Source: Gluconacetobacter sacchari | Lineage (GTDB): Bacteria; Pseudomonadota; Alphaproteobacteria; Acetobacterales; Acetobacteraceae | Reading direction: 5' to 3' | Length of the DNA: 64,000 nucleotides | Assembly (NCBI RefSeq): GCF_014174255.1 | Contig: NZ_JABEQJ010000017.1 | Span: 41,467-105,466 of the forward strand | Position numbers and translations under genes: made by a program | Shown: piece after piece, positions 10,085 through 16,247 of the stretch | Position numbering within the stretch: the first letter of the stretch is position 1 | Layout of the letters: each line of letters starts with the position of its first letter | The notes under the pieces: generated by a model | Databases searched by the model: none | Told to the model about the DNA's origin: nothing | What the model saw: only the letters and a program-made list of their open reading frames with translations

Positions 10085-10363
10085 TCAGTGGGGGGCGCCG
10101 CCACGCAGCAGATGCTGGTAGCCATGCTTGGTCATCCAGTGCGCCCGAGCCAGATGGCTGTGCCAGCAGCGGTGGACACCATCGGGATCGGCCGCCGGGT
10201 CGCGGTGGAGCACGATCCGGGCGACCTCGCGCCAGTCCGCACCGTCGGCCTCGGCGTCCAGCAGACGCAGATAGGTGATGAGGTGCTGTTCGTCGTAGCC
10301 GGTGAGACAGGACGCTTCCGGGGCGCTGTCGGCGACGGGCGGGTCGAGCGGGGGCTTCTGCAT
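10085..10363 (-). CDS. DUF2285-like small protein
   Basis: A 92-residue protein with the block HLITYLRLLDAEADGADWRE and the C-terminal HLARAHWMTKHGYQHLLRGG. These patterns recur in small DUF2285-type proteins encoded on alphaproteobacterial integrative elements, next to the larger DUF6499-DUF2285 protein and an XRE regulator, as here. The function is unknown, probably DNA-binding. It lies 12 bases downstream of the XRE gene and so is likely in the same operon. Confidence 0.72.
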   Translation of the reverse strand: MQKPPLDPPVADSAPEASCLTGYDEQHLITYLRLLDAEADGADWREVARIVLHRDPAADPDGVHRCWHSHLARAHWMTKHGYQHLLRGGAPH

Positions 10364-10374
10364 GGTGGGGCCAA

Positions 10375-10659
10375 TCAGGTCGGAGAACGAACGCGACGCA
10401 CCCTAGCCTGCCGCGCTTCATTACCGGAAGTCTCGTGAAGAAACATGACGCCGCGTCCTTGTCCGGACTCGATGAACAGGATGCCCGCCGCCTCCAGCGC
10501 ACGGCGGACCTGGTCGGTCGTGCCCTCATGGACGCCGAGACCGCGTTCGGATTCAAGGCGCTTCAGCGCGGTCAGTGCTACGAGGGCTTTTTCAGCGAGC
10601 ATCTCCTGTGTCCAGTTCAGAAGTGCCCGTGCCGCCCTAACCTGTCGGCCAGTGATCAT
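10375..10659 (-). CDS. XRE-family transcriptional regulator
   Basis: A 94-residue Cro/CI-type regulator. The helix-turn-helix spans about residues 4-35 (GRQVRAARALLNWTQEMLAE) and is followed by TALKRLESERG and a short effector-like tail ending near VMFLHETSG. The ATG sits inside a perfect 7-2-7 palindrome (10653-10668), and a second palindrome containing CGACTAT/ATAGTCG lies about 45 bases upstream, both consistent with autoregulation. The same CGACTAT palindrome occurs between parB and the integrase at 28705, so this protein is the best candidate for an element-wide regulator. Confidence 0.85.
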   Translation of the reverse strand: MITGRQVRAARALLNWTQEMLAEKALVALTALKRLESERGLGVHEGTTDQVRRALEAAGILFIESGQGRGVMFLHETSGNEARQARVRRVRSPT

Positions 10660-10668
10660 CCATGATCA
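10653..10668. promoter_or_regulatory. Palindrome over the XRE start codon
   Basis: TGATCAT-CC-ATGATCA, a perfect 7-2-7 inverted repeat that covers the start codon of the XRE gene. It is a possible operator or a structure affecting translation. Confidence 0.45.
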
Positions 10669-10701
10669 CATCCGACACGCGGAGCATGCACACCAGAAAT
10701 A

Positions 10702-10716
10702 CGACTATAATAGTCG
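10702..10716. promoter_or_regulatory. Operator-like palindrome CGACTAT-N-ATAGTCG, copy 1
   Basis: A perfect 15-bp palindrome with a TATAAT inside it on the plus strand. It lies upstream of the XRE regulator (minus strand). The central base is the only difference from the copy at 28706-28720. It is inferred to be the operator of the XRE regulator. Confidence 0.65.
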
Positions 10717-10802
10717 CGTTAGAGAGATTCAACATCGTTCTTTCAGGATGATGGCCAAGTGGAACCGGCGTCTGGATGTCCGAAGGTACGGGCGACCATA
10801 CG

Positions 10803-10828
10803 AAAAGCCCCCCGTTCTATGCGGGGGG
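10803..10828 (-). terminator. Rho-independent terminator
   Basis: Read on the minus strand, a 7-bp stem CCCCCCG/CGGGGGG with a 7-base loop is followed by CTTTT. It overlaps the stop codon of the 50-residue gene at 10817-10969, which it terminates. Confidence 0.78.
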
Positions 10829-10969
10829 TGTCTCATCGTAGCGGTCCGCCGCGAATTGCGCGCATGCCTGCTTCAGTTCGCGCTCGATCTGTGCCCGCTC
10901 GCGGCGGCTGAGTGCGTAGCTGGTGAGTTCGGCGCGCAGCATCTGGATCTGGTCGTGTAGCGTGGTCAT
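10817..10969 (-). CDS. Small helical protein of 50 residues, unknown function
   Basis: A short gene with GGAG eight bases before its ATG. The product begins MTTLHDQIQMLRAELTSYAL and continues as a charged amphipathic helix (SRRERAQIERELKQACAQFA), so it is almost entirely alpha-helical and may be a coiled coil. Similar short helical genes are, as I recall, common near DUF736 in these elements. A strong terminator ends the gene, which supports it as a separate transcription unit. Function not known. Confidence 0.68.
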   Translation of the reverse strand: MTTLHDQIQMLRAELTSYALSRRERAQIERELKQACAQFAADRYDETPPA

Positions 10970-11072
10970 CGTCCTGCTCCTTTCGTTTCTCGAAGACAGG
11001 CCGTTGCCTCATGCACGCGTGAACCGGGTCAGGGATCGCCGCCGGCGACCGCGCCAGCGGCGCGCGGGGGAG

Positions 11073-11116
11073 CCGATTTTGTCTGGTGTGCCCGCAGGGG
11101 CGCCGGGCAAAATTGG
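11073..11116. repeat. Long palindromic element, copy A
   Basis: AT-rich arms CCGATTTTG / CAAAATTGG enclose a GC-rich core containing GCAGGGGCGC. It is structurally like the elements at 11763-11814 and 14121-14176. It lies upstream of the 50-residue gene and downstream of DUF736. Confidence 0.5.
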
Positions 11117-11272
11117 GGGGACCGCGCGTCCTTGAGGCGGTTCACGCCGGGCATGGTACAATGGGAAGACTGAGGGAAGCCCTATTCCCGTTTCTTGCCC
11201 GCACACCGGCGGATCGGGCACGGCGCAACCGTTGCGGGCCCGCCCGCCAGTTCCCGATCGGTCATGCGAAGG

Positions 11273-11297
11273 CCCCGCCCGGACCGGCCGGGCGGGG
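11273..11297 (-). terminator. Terminator-like hairpin after DUF736
   Basis: A 10-bp perfect stem CCCCGCCCGG/CCGGGCGGGG with a 5-base loop, starting 14 bases past the DUF736 stop. It has no strong U tract. Confidence 0.6.
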
Positions 11298-11310
11298 GAT
11301 CGCTGGCACT

Positions 11311-11637
11311 TCAGTCGCCGTTGCGGCGACCGTTGGGGCGGGACCAGATCAGGCTGTAGGTCTCGCCGTCCTCGTCGTTGAAGAGATTGGCGAAGATCGG
11401 GGCGTTGAAGCTCGGATCATCCAGCTTGAGGCCCAGATAGCTGCGTCCCTCGTTGGACTGCTTGGACCAGGCCGCCCCGATCTCGGCCCTGTTGACGAAC
11501 ACCCTGTGGCTGGGGGCGTTCTCGCTCTGGCGTCCGGTGTCGGGAACGATACGGACATTGCGGACCTGAACCGAGAGGGTGACGATTTCGCCGACATATT
11601 CGTTGCCGGTCTTCCTGAAGGTGCCGATGGTGGCCAT
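11311..11637 (-). CDS. DUF736 family protein
   Basis: A 108-residue DUF736 protein: MATIGTFRKTGNEYVGEIVT at the N-terminus, then NAPSHRVFVNRAEIGAAW and YLGLKLDDPSFNAPIFANLF, all family hallmarks, ending near YSLIWSRPN. GGAG lies just upstream of the ATG. The family is small, conserved and very common on alphaproteobacterial conjugative and integrative elements. Its biochemical role is unknown. A long palindrome lies 126-177 bases upstream. Confidence 0.93.
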   Translation of the reverse strand: MATIGTFRKTGNEYVGEIVTLSVQVRNVRIVPDTGRQSENAPSHRVFVNRAEIGAAWSKQSNEGRSYLGLKLDDPSFNAPIFANLFNDEDGETYSLIWSRPNGRRNGD

Positions 11638-11762
11638 GATACTGCTCCGTGATCTCTGTTATCGAGCCCGCACCATTGCGGCCTCGATGGCGATCGGACA
11701 GACGGAGGCGAGCGGCGGTGCATCCCGCAGGGACCGAAGCGCAGCGGAGGACGGCGGGACGG

Positions 11763-11814
11763 AATTTTCTTGGTGCGCGCGGAATGACGGCGCAGCCGGC
11801 AGGGGAAGAAAATT
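11763..11814. repeat. Long palindromic element, copy B
   Basis: Perfect 9-bp arms AATTTTCTT / AAGAAAATT flank a 34-base GC-rich core. It is preceded by GCGCAGCGGAGGACGGC, which also precedes copy C (with T for C at one place). It lies upstream of DUF736. Confidence 0.58.
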
Positions 11815-11829
11815 ATGGCCCGCTGTTGC

Positions 11830-12239
11830 GCCATAGCCGATCGAGGCGAAGCCGCCCTCCGGCTAGATCAGCCATTTTCAGAGGCCGTATGCGTGCGCGA
11901 CCCGACAGAGCGCACATCACGGAGGACATGATGCCCCCTCGGCGTGCAGGATCCGGCAGAGAAGAAGCCAGGCATCGTCACCAGGCCGTTCCGGCCGTGA
12001 CCATGACCCGTTCTCGTGGGCGGGTGCCCCGCGGGCACACCGCGTCGGCCACTGTTTCTGTCAACGCGCGCAGAACAGGAAGACGGTCCGGAGCCGACAG
12101 CCCCGCGAGAGGGACCATCAGGGGCGGATGCACGTTGCGCCAGGCTTTATCGCCACACCCCGCCTTTCTCATGACGACAGGATGCGCGTCTCCACGAAAT
12201 GCCTGATCCAGGCCTGCCCACCGGCTACCGTGCAGGCCG
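11830..12239. other. Intergenic, no supported gene
   Basis: About 400 bases with several open frames on both strands, all rich in Arg/Pro/Ala and lacking a recognisable domain. One plus-strand frame from about 11929 has GGAGG just ahead of its ATG, but its composition argues against it. I see no confident gene here. Confidence 0.5.
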
Positions 12240-12680
12240 TCAGACCCGCGCGATGCTTCCGCCGGTCGGTTCGGGCGGGGGCATGCCGGTAAAGCGGACG
12301 ACCGCGGTGATGCCGACCGCGATGGCGCCAATGACCGAAAAGAAGGACTGCCAGATGGCGGAGGGCATCATCATCTGGGCGAGGCCATGGGTGGCGCTAT
12401 AGCCGGCAATGACGGCGGGCACCGTATAGAGCAGGACGATCAGTCCTCTCAGCCAGATCCACGGCGCGCAGGCAAGTGCGATCTGGCCGAGCGTGAAAGT
12501 CGCAATACCCGCCATGACGCCGACGATCAGGGCGCCGATCACTCCGGCGCCGGTATGGAACGCCCAGAGCCCGGCATACAGCCCACCGGCAAACGGCAAG
12601 GCGAAGACCGCGAGCGTGAAGATGAGCCAGCAGAAAAATCCGATGCCGGTGACGATCAGGAACGGTGCGAAGATTACCAT
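12240..12680 (-). CDS. Integral membrane protein, unknown function
   Basis: A 146-residue protein with four or five hydrophobic segments: FLIVTGIGFFCWLIFTLAVF, GAGVIGALIVGVMAGIATF, GLIVLLYTVPAVIAGYSATH and FFSVIGAIAVGITAVVRFTG. The start was chosen at MVIFAPFLIV because GGGAG precedes it. The longer frame adds a Trp-rich stretch unlike a natural N-terminus. No family recognised. It belongs to the backbone set between DUF736 and DUF2493. Confidence 0.72.
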   Translation of the reverse strand: MVIFAPFLIVTGIGFFCWLIFTLAVFALPFAGGLYAGLWAFHTGAGVIGALIVGVMAGIATFTLGQIALACAPWIWLRGLIVLLYTVPAVIAGYSATHGLAQMMMPSAIWQSFFSVIGAIAVGITAVVRFTGMPPPEPTGGSIARV

Positions 12681-12844
12681 GGTGGCGGCTCCCGTAGAGA
12701 TGACATGATCTGACGGTCGCGCCTGCCACCACCACCACGGCGCGACCCTCATCATAGCGAAAATGGTCTGTCGACGGAACGAGAATCATACTGGCGTCCG
12801 GCACGCGGAGGTGCATCGTTATCGTCTCTCAGGGAGAAGACGTC

Positions 12845-13054
12845 ATGGCGGAAATCACGGGGCGCGAACTGCATCTGGCTAAAAAGGCGCTCGCCATTGC
12901 AGTGCTGGCGATCGAGCGGCAACCACGGCCGTTTCAGTCCTATTCGGACATGCAGGACATGAAGGGCCTGCTCGATCTTCTGGTGCCCGGCGATATCGAA
13001 CTGGCCTTTTATGCCCGTTCCGCGCGGATCGCGGTCACGGGCGATCCGGACTGA
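12845..13054 (+). CDS. Small conserved element protein, unknown function
   Basis: A 69-residue protein, MAEITGRELHLAKKALAIAV to ARSARIAVTGDPD, with GGGAG ten bases before the ATG. It is the only plus-strand gene in this part of the backbone and converges with DUF2493, leaving 9 bases between the stops. It is soluble, mixed alpha/beta by eye, without a recognisable catalytic motif. Confidence 0.72.
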   Translation: MAEITGRELHLAKKALAIAVLAIERQPRPFQSYSDMQDMKGLLDLLVPGDIELAFYARSARIAVTGDPD

Positions 13055-13063
13055 AAACGGCGC

Positions 13064-13990
13064 TTACGCGCCGCCGCCGAACCGCAGGACCGGGATACCG
13101 AGGCGCTTCGCCTTATCGGCCAGGTTCTCCTGGATGCCCGTGCCGGGAAAGACGATGACGCCGATCGGCATGGTGTCGAGCAGCGCATCGTTGCGGCGGA
13201 AAGGCGCTGCCTTGGCATGCTTCGTCCAGTCCGGCTTGAAGGCGATCTGCACGATCTCGCGGTGATCGGCCCAGCGAGAGGCGATGAATTCGGCGCCTTT
13301 GGGCGAGCCACCGTGCAGCAGCACCATGTCGGGATGCTTGGCGCGCACCTTGTCCAGCCGGTCCCAGATCAGGATATGGTCGTCGAAGTCGAGACCGCCA
13401 GTGACGACGACCTTGGGGCCGGGCGGGACCAGCAATTCGCCCTCGGCGCGACGTCGGGCATTGAGGAAGTCACGGCTATCGATCATGGAAGCCGTCATGG
13501 TCCGGCGTGAGAGCAGCGAGCCGGTCTTCGGTCGCCATGCGCTCAGGGTCAGACGTTCGAACTGCTCCTGCGCCTCGTCGCGGAAGATCTCGTAGGCGTT
13601 GCGGCGCTCGATCAGGGTCAGCCCTTCGGCGATCAGCCGCTCCAGTTCCACCGAGCGGATCTCGCTGCCATCCTGTTCCTGCTGGCTGCGTTTCTGCGCC
13701 GCCTCGTTGCGGTCAAGCTCACGCTCGACCTGGCCGACCATGCGATGGAAGACATTGACGGTGGACCAGAGCAGCGCTTCAAGGTCGGGTTCCAGCCGGG
13801 TGTCGGTCAGGGTCGCGGCGATGGCGTCGAAGATGTCGGCGACCGCACCCCCGATGCGCGGAGCTTCAGGCAGCGGCCTCGGGTCCGGCTCGTCCTCGAA
13901 GGGACGGTAGCCATACATCTGGAGTTCAGCCAGCACATGGGCGGTGGAGGAAGCGGCGTGCGGCGGTTCGAAATCGTCGGTGCGGGTCAT
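13064..13990 (-). CDS. DUF2493 (SLOG/YspA-like) domain protein
   Basis: A 308-residue protein. The N-terminal 160 residues are helical and charged. The C-terminal half carries the DUF2493 Rossmann-like fold: KVVVTGGLDFDDHILIWDRLD, MVLLHGGSPKGAEFIASRWA, VIVFPGTGIQENLADKAKRL. Glycine-rich nucleotide-binding turns are visible (HGGSPKG, FPGTG). SLOG-fold proteins are thought to bind nucleotides or nucleotide-derived ligands. The role on mobile elements is unknown. It is conserved beside DUF736 and the toprim protein in this element family. Confidence 0.9.
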   Translation of the reverse strand: MTRTDDFEPPHAASSTAHVLAELQMYGYRPFEDEPDPRPLPEAPRIGGAVADIFDAIAATLTDTRLEPDLEALLWSTVNVFHRMVGQVERELDRNEAAQKRSQQEQDGSEIRSVELERLIAEGLTLIERRNAYEIFRDEAQEQFERLTLSAWRPKTGSLLSRRTMTASMIDSRDFLNARRRAEGELLVPPGPKVVVTGGLDFDDHILIWDRLDKVRAKHPDMVLLHGGSPKGAEFIASRWADHREIVQIAFKPDWTKHAKAAPFRRNDALLDTMPIGVIVFPGTGIQENLADKAKRLGIPVLRFGGGA

Positions 13991-14120
13991 GTTTTTGCCC
14001 TCCCAGGTCTCCGGCCGCGCCCTTCGCGGCCTTTCCGGGGGCGGATAGCGGCAGACCAGGGACGGGCCGGAACCGCGCGCTCGCGCGCGGCCGCAGCGCA
14101 GCGGAGGATGGCAGGGGGTC

Positions 14121-14176
14121 GGCTATTTTGCTTCGCGATGTAAAGCGCCCCCCAAGGGGCGCGACGGAAAATAGCC
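14121..14176. repeat. Long palindromic element, copy C
   Basis: A nested inverted repeat: outer arms GGCTATTTT / AAAATAGCC, inner arms GCGCCCC / GGGGCGC with a 4-base loop. GCGCAGCGGAGGATGGC lies just before it, as at copy B. It lies upstream of DUF2493, in the 320-base gap before the toprim gene. Confidence 0.65.
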
Positions 14177-14312
14177 GGCCCCGCCATTGAAGGCCCGGCC
14201 CGGCTGACGCCCGCTCCCCTCCAGAAAGGCCGAGGCGCGGACCTGCCGGACGGGAGGCCGAACAGACCCACCGAAAGAAGAAGGAAACCGCCCGCCCCTC
14301 TTTCCGGCCCGC

Positions 14313-15359
14313 TCAGGTGCCGGCGGCCTCCAGAAAGCGGGCTACGTCCGCTGGCGCGAGTTGGGGATGCAGGATCGCCCGCAGCGCCCCGCGTCCGAGG
14401 GCACGGAGATCATCGTTGAAATCGCCCAGCCGGGGCGACAGGCCGATCAGCTCGATCCCGGCGTCATCCGCGCGGGCGTGCAGCGTCGCCAGCGCCTGAT
14501 CCCCGGCCGGATCGTCATCGCGCAACACATAAAGACGGCGCAGCATGGACGGAAACGCCATGGCGGCGAGATGCGCCGAAGACAGGCAGGCGGCCAGTGG
14601 CAAATCGGGCAGCACCTGCCGCAGCGACAGGACGGTCTCGATGCCTTCCCCGGCGGCAAGCACGTCGGCTGCGACCCCGAAGCGCACGGCATGGCCGAGC
14701 AGGCCGCCCAGGGCACGGCGCGGATGATCGACCGGCGCCTTGCCACGACCGTCCGCCGCCAGCCAGGTGCGATGCACACCGGTCAGGGTGCCGTCGAGGT
14801 CGGTGACGGCGGCGATCATCGCGGGCCAGGCCTCGGTCGGACCGTCCTCGTCCGGGCGGTAAAAGCAGCGCGGATGGAAACGCAGGGCTCCGCTTCCGTG
14901 CAAAAGCGTAATGTCGCGTCTGCGGAGATACGCTTCTACTTGTGTGCCCGCGATCGACCCGGACATGGCCCAGAGCCGACGCGCCGCTTCTGACGAACTG
15001 GCGGGTCCGCGTTCCTGAACCTGGCGCTCCCGCAACGACGGCACTGGATCGGGGCGAGGCAGGCTGAGAAAGGCGCGCGCCTCGTCGGCCACATCGCGGA
15101 AATCCACCAGGCCGAGGCTTTCGCGGATCACGTCGAGCAGGTCGCCATGCTCGCCCGACTGTGCGTCCGTCCATTTTCCGGCCCTGCCGTTGGCGGTATC
15201 GCGCAGCCGGACGAACAGCGACCGGCCGGGCGTGTTGCGCACGTCACCGACTAGCCAGTAATTGCCGTGACGGCGACCGGCGGACAGATACCGCCGGCAC
15301 ACCGCCTCTGCGTTCTCCGCCAGACGGCGGGCCAGATCGCCCGCGTCATGCAAGGTCAT
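14313..15359 (-). CDS. Toprim-domain DNA primase-like protein
   Basis: A 348-residue protein with an N-terminal DUF7146-type region (GRRHGNYWLVGDVRNTPGRS, RAGKWTDAQSGEHGDLLDVI) and a C-terminal toprim domain. The toprim signature is AAGEGIETVLSL, containing the catalytic Glu, and VLRDDDPAGDQALA, containing the DxD pair. It probably acts as a primase or a primase-like nucleotidyl enzyme during transfer or replication of the element. Its start overlaps the upstream hypothetical gene by 14 bases. Confidence 0.88.
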   Translation of the reverse strand: MTLHDAGDLARRLAENAEAVCRRYLSAGRRHGNYWLVGDVRNTPGRSLFVRLRDTANGRAGKWTDAQSGEHGDLLDVIRESLGLVDFRDVADEARAFLSLPRPDPVPSLRERQVQERGPASSSEAARRLWAMSGSIAGTQVEAYLRRRDITLLHGSGALRFHPRCFYRPDEDGPTEAWPAMIAAVTDLDGTLTGVHRTWLAADGRGKAPVDHPRRALGGLLGHAVRFGVAADVLAAGEGIETVLSLRQVLPDLPLAACLSSAHLAAMAFPSMLRRLYVLRDDDPAGDQALATLHARADDAGIELIGLSPRLGDFNDDLRALGRGALRAILHPQLAPADVARFLEAAGT

Positions 15360-15786
15360 CGCCCTGCCCTCCTGTGTCGGGATCGCCTCCGTCGAGGGCG
15401 ATCGCCAGCCAGCGATCAGTGGTTATCCATGAAATCGTCTTGCGCCGACCCAGGTCAAGCAGATGCGCGCCGCCGCTGAAGGCGTCGATCCGGGGACGTG
15501 AGGCCGTATTGGCCCACTGGAATCCCCATCGGCCCCGCAACCGGAATGTTCGCGCACAGCGTAGCACGAATTCCACCACCTGATGCGGATCGCCGGTTGT
15601 CTCATCGTGCATCCAGAGTTTGGTGCCGCCATATTCAGGCACGATCGACAGGACAAAACCGTCAGACGGCGGATCTTCCGCCGCCAGTTCGTCCATGAAT
15701 TCATTGTAGAGGTCGAGCGCCGTTGCGGCATTGTCCACTGTGCCCACGTCGAGAACGCAGGAAAAATGCGTGAAGAAATCAGCCAT
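15346..15786 (-). CDS. Hypothetical protein upstream of the toprim gene
   Basis: A 146-residue acidic protein beginning MADFFTHFSCVLDVGTVDNA and containing GFVLSIVPEYGGTKLWMHDE. The C-terminal part has ISWITTDRWLAIALDGGDPD. No family is recognised with certainty. The start at MADFF has GGGAG ten bases upstream. The longer frame would read through the preceding terminator. The stop overlaps the toprim start, so the two are coupled. Confidence 0.75.
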   Translation of the reverse strand: MADFFTHFSCVLDVGTVDNAATALDLYNEFMDELAAEDPPSDGFVLSIVPEYGGTKLWMHDETTGDPHQVVEFVLRCARTFRLRGRWGFQWANTASRPRIDAFSGGAHLLDLGRRKTISWITTDRWLAIALDGGDPDTGGQGDDLA

Positions 15787-15805
15787 CGGAAGAACTCCCG
15801 AAACG

Positions 15806-15831
15806 AAAAAGCCCGGCACAATGGCCGGGCT
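15806..15831 (-). terminator. Rho-independent terminator of the DUF932 gene
   Basis: On the minus strand an 8-bp stem AGCCCGGC/GCCGGGCT with a 6-base loop runs into TTTTT. It lies 39 bases past the DUF932 stop codon, exactly where the host gene of the intron should end. Confidence 0.85.
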
Positions 15832-15869
15832 CGTAAAAACGTATTGGCGGAAAGACAGAAAAGCGGCTT

Positions 15870-16247
15870 TCAGGACACACGCTCCATCAGCCTGCGGGCC
15901 TTCTCTTCCAGATCCAGCCGCGTGTCCTGATTGGCCTTCGTCCGCGCCAGGGCGGTGATCCCCTGCACGAAATCGAACACGCTCTCGGGCTTGCGGCCCT
16001 CCTCGTGCAGGACCGTTTCTATGATTTTCGTGGTTTCCGGTCTGGAGAACCCACGACGACGCAGGAAACTTTCGCGGTCCTCGTCATTTTTCGCCACCAG
16101 CGCCCGGCGTGACGCCTGGATGCCCGAGACAAACGACGCTGGGCTGGCCGTGGCGAAGTTCCGTAGCGCTGGCGTCGCCTGATGCACGAAACGGGACGCT
16201 GCAAACTTGCTATGCCGGATCGTGATCTGTTCGAAATTTTCGACGCC
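15870..16247 (-). CDS. DUF932 protein, exon 2 (C-terminal part)
   Basis: The 3' part of the gene whose 5' part is at 18793-19617. It encodes 125 residues beginning GVENFEQITIRHSKFAASRF and continuing through FVSGIQASRRALVAKNDEDR and SVFDFVQGITALARTKANQD, the normal C-terminal third of the element-borne DUF932 family. It has no start of its own in this frame at the boundary. Removing the group II intron 16248-18792 joins exon 1 ...MLW to GVENF... in frame, giving a 400-residue protein. Confidence 0.88.
   Translation of the reverse strand, partial: GVENFEQITIRHSKFAASRFVHQATPALRNFATASPASFVSGIQASRRALVAKNDEDRESFLRRRGFSRPETTKIIETVLHEEGRKPESVFDFVQGITALARTKANQDTRLDLEEKARRLMERVS

Noticed and set aside
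11929..12206. Plus-strand frame with GGAGG ahead
   Set aside because: Arg/Ser/Pro-rich product without hydrophobic core or known pattern. Competing frames on both strands are equally long.
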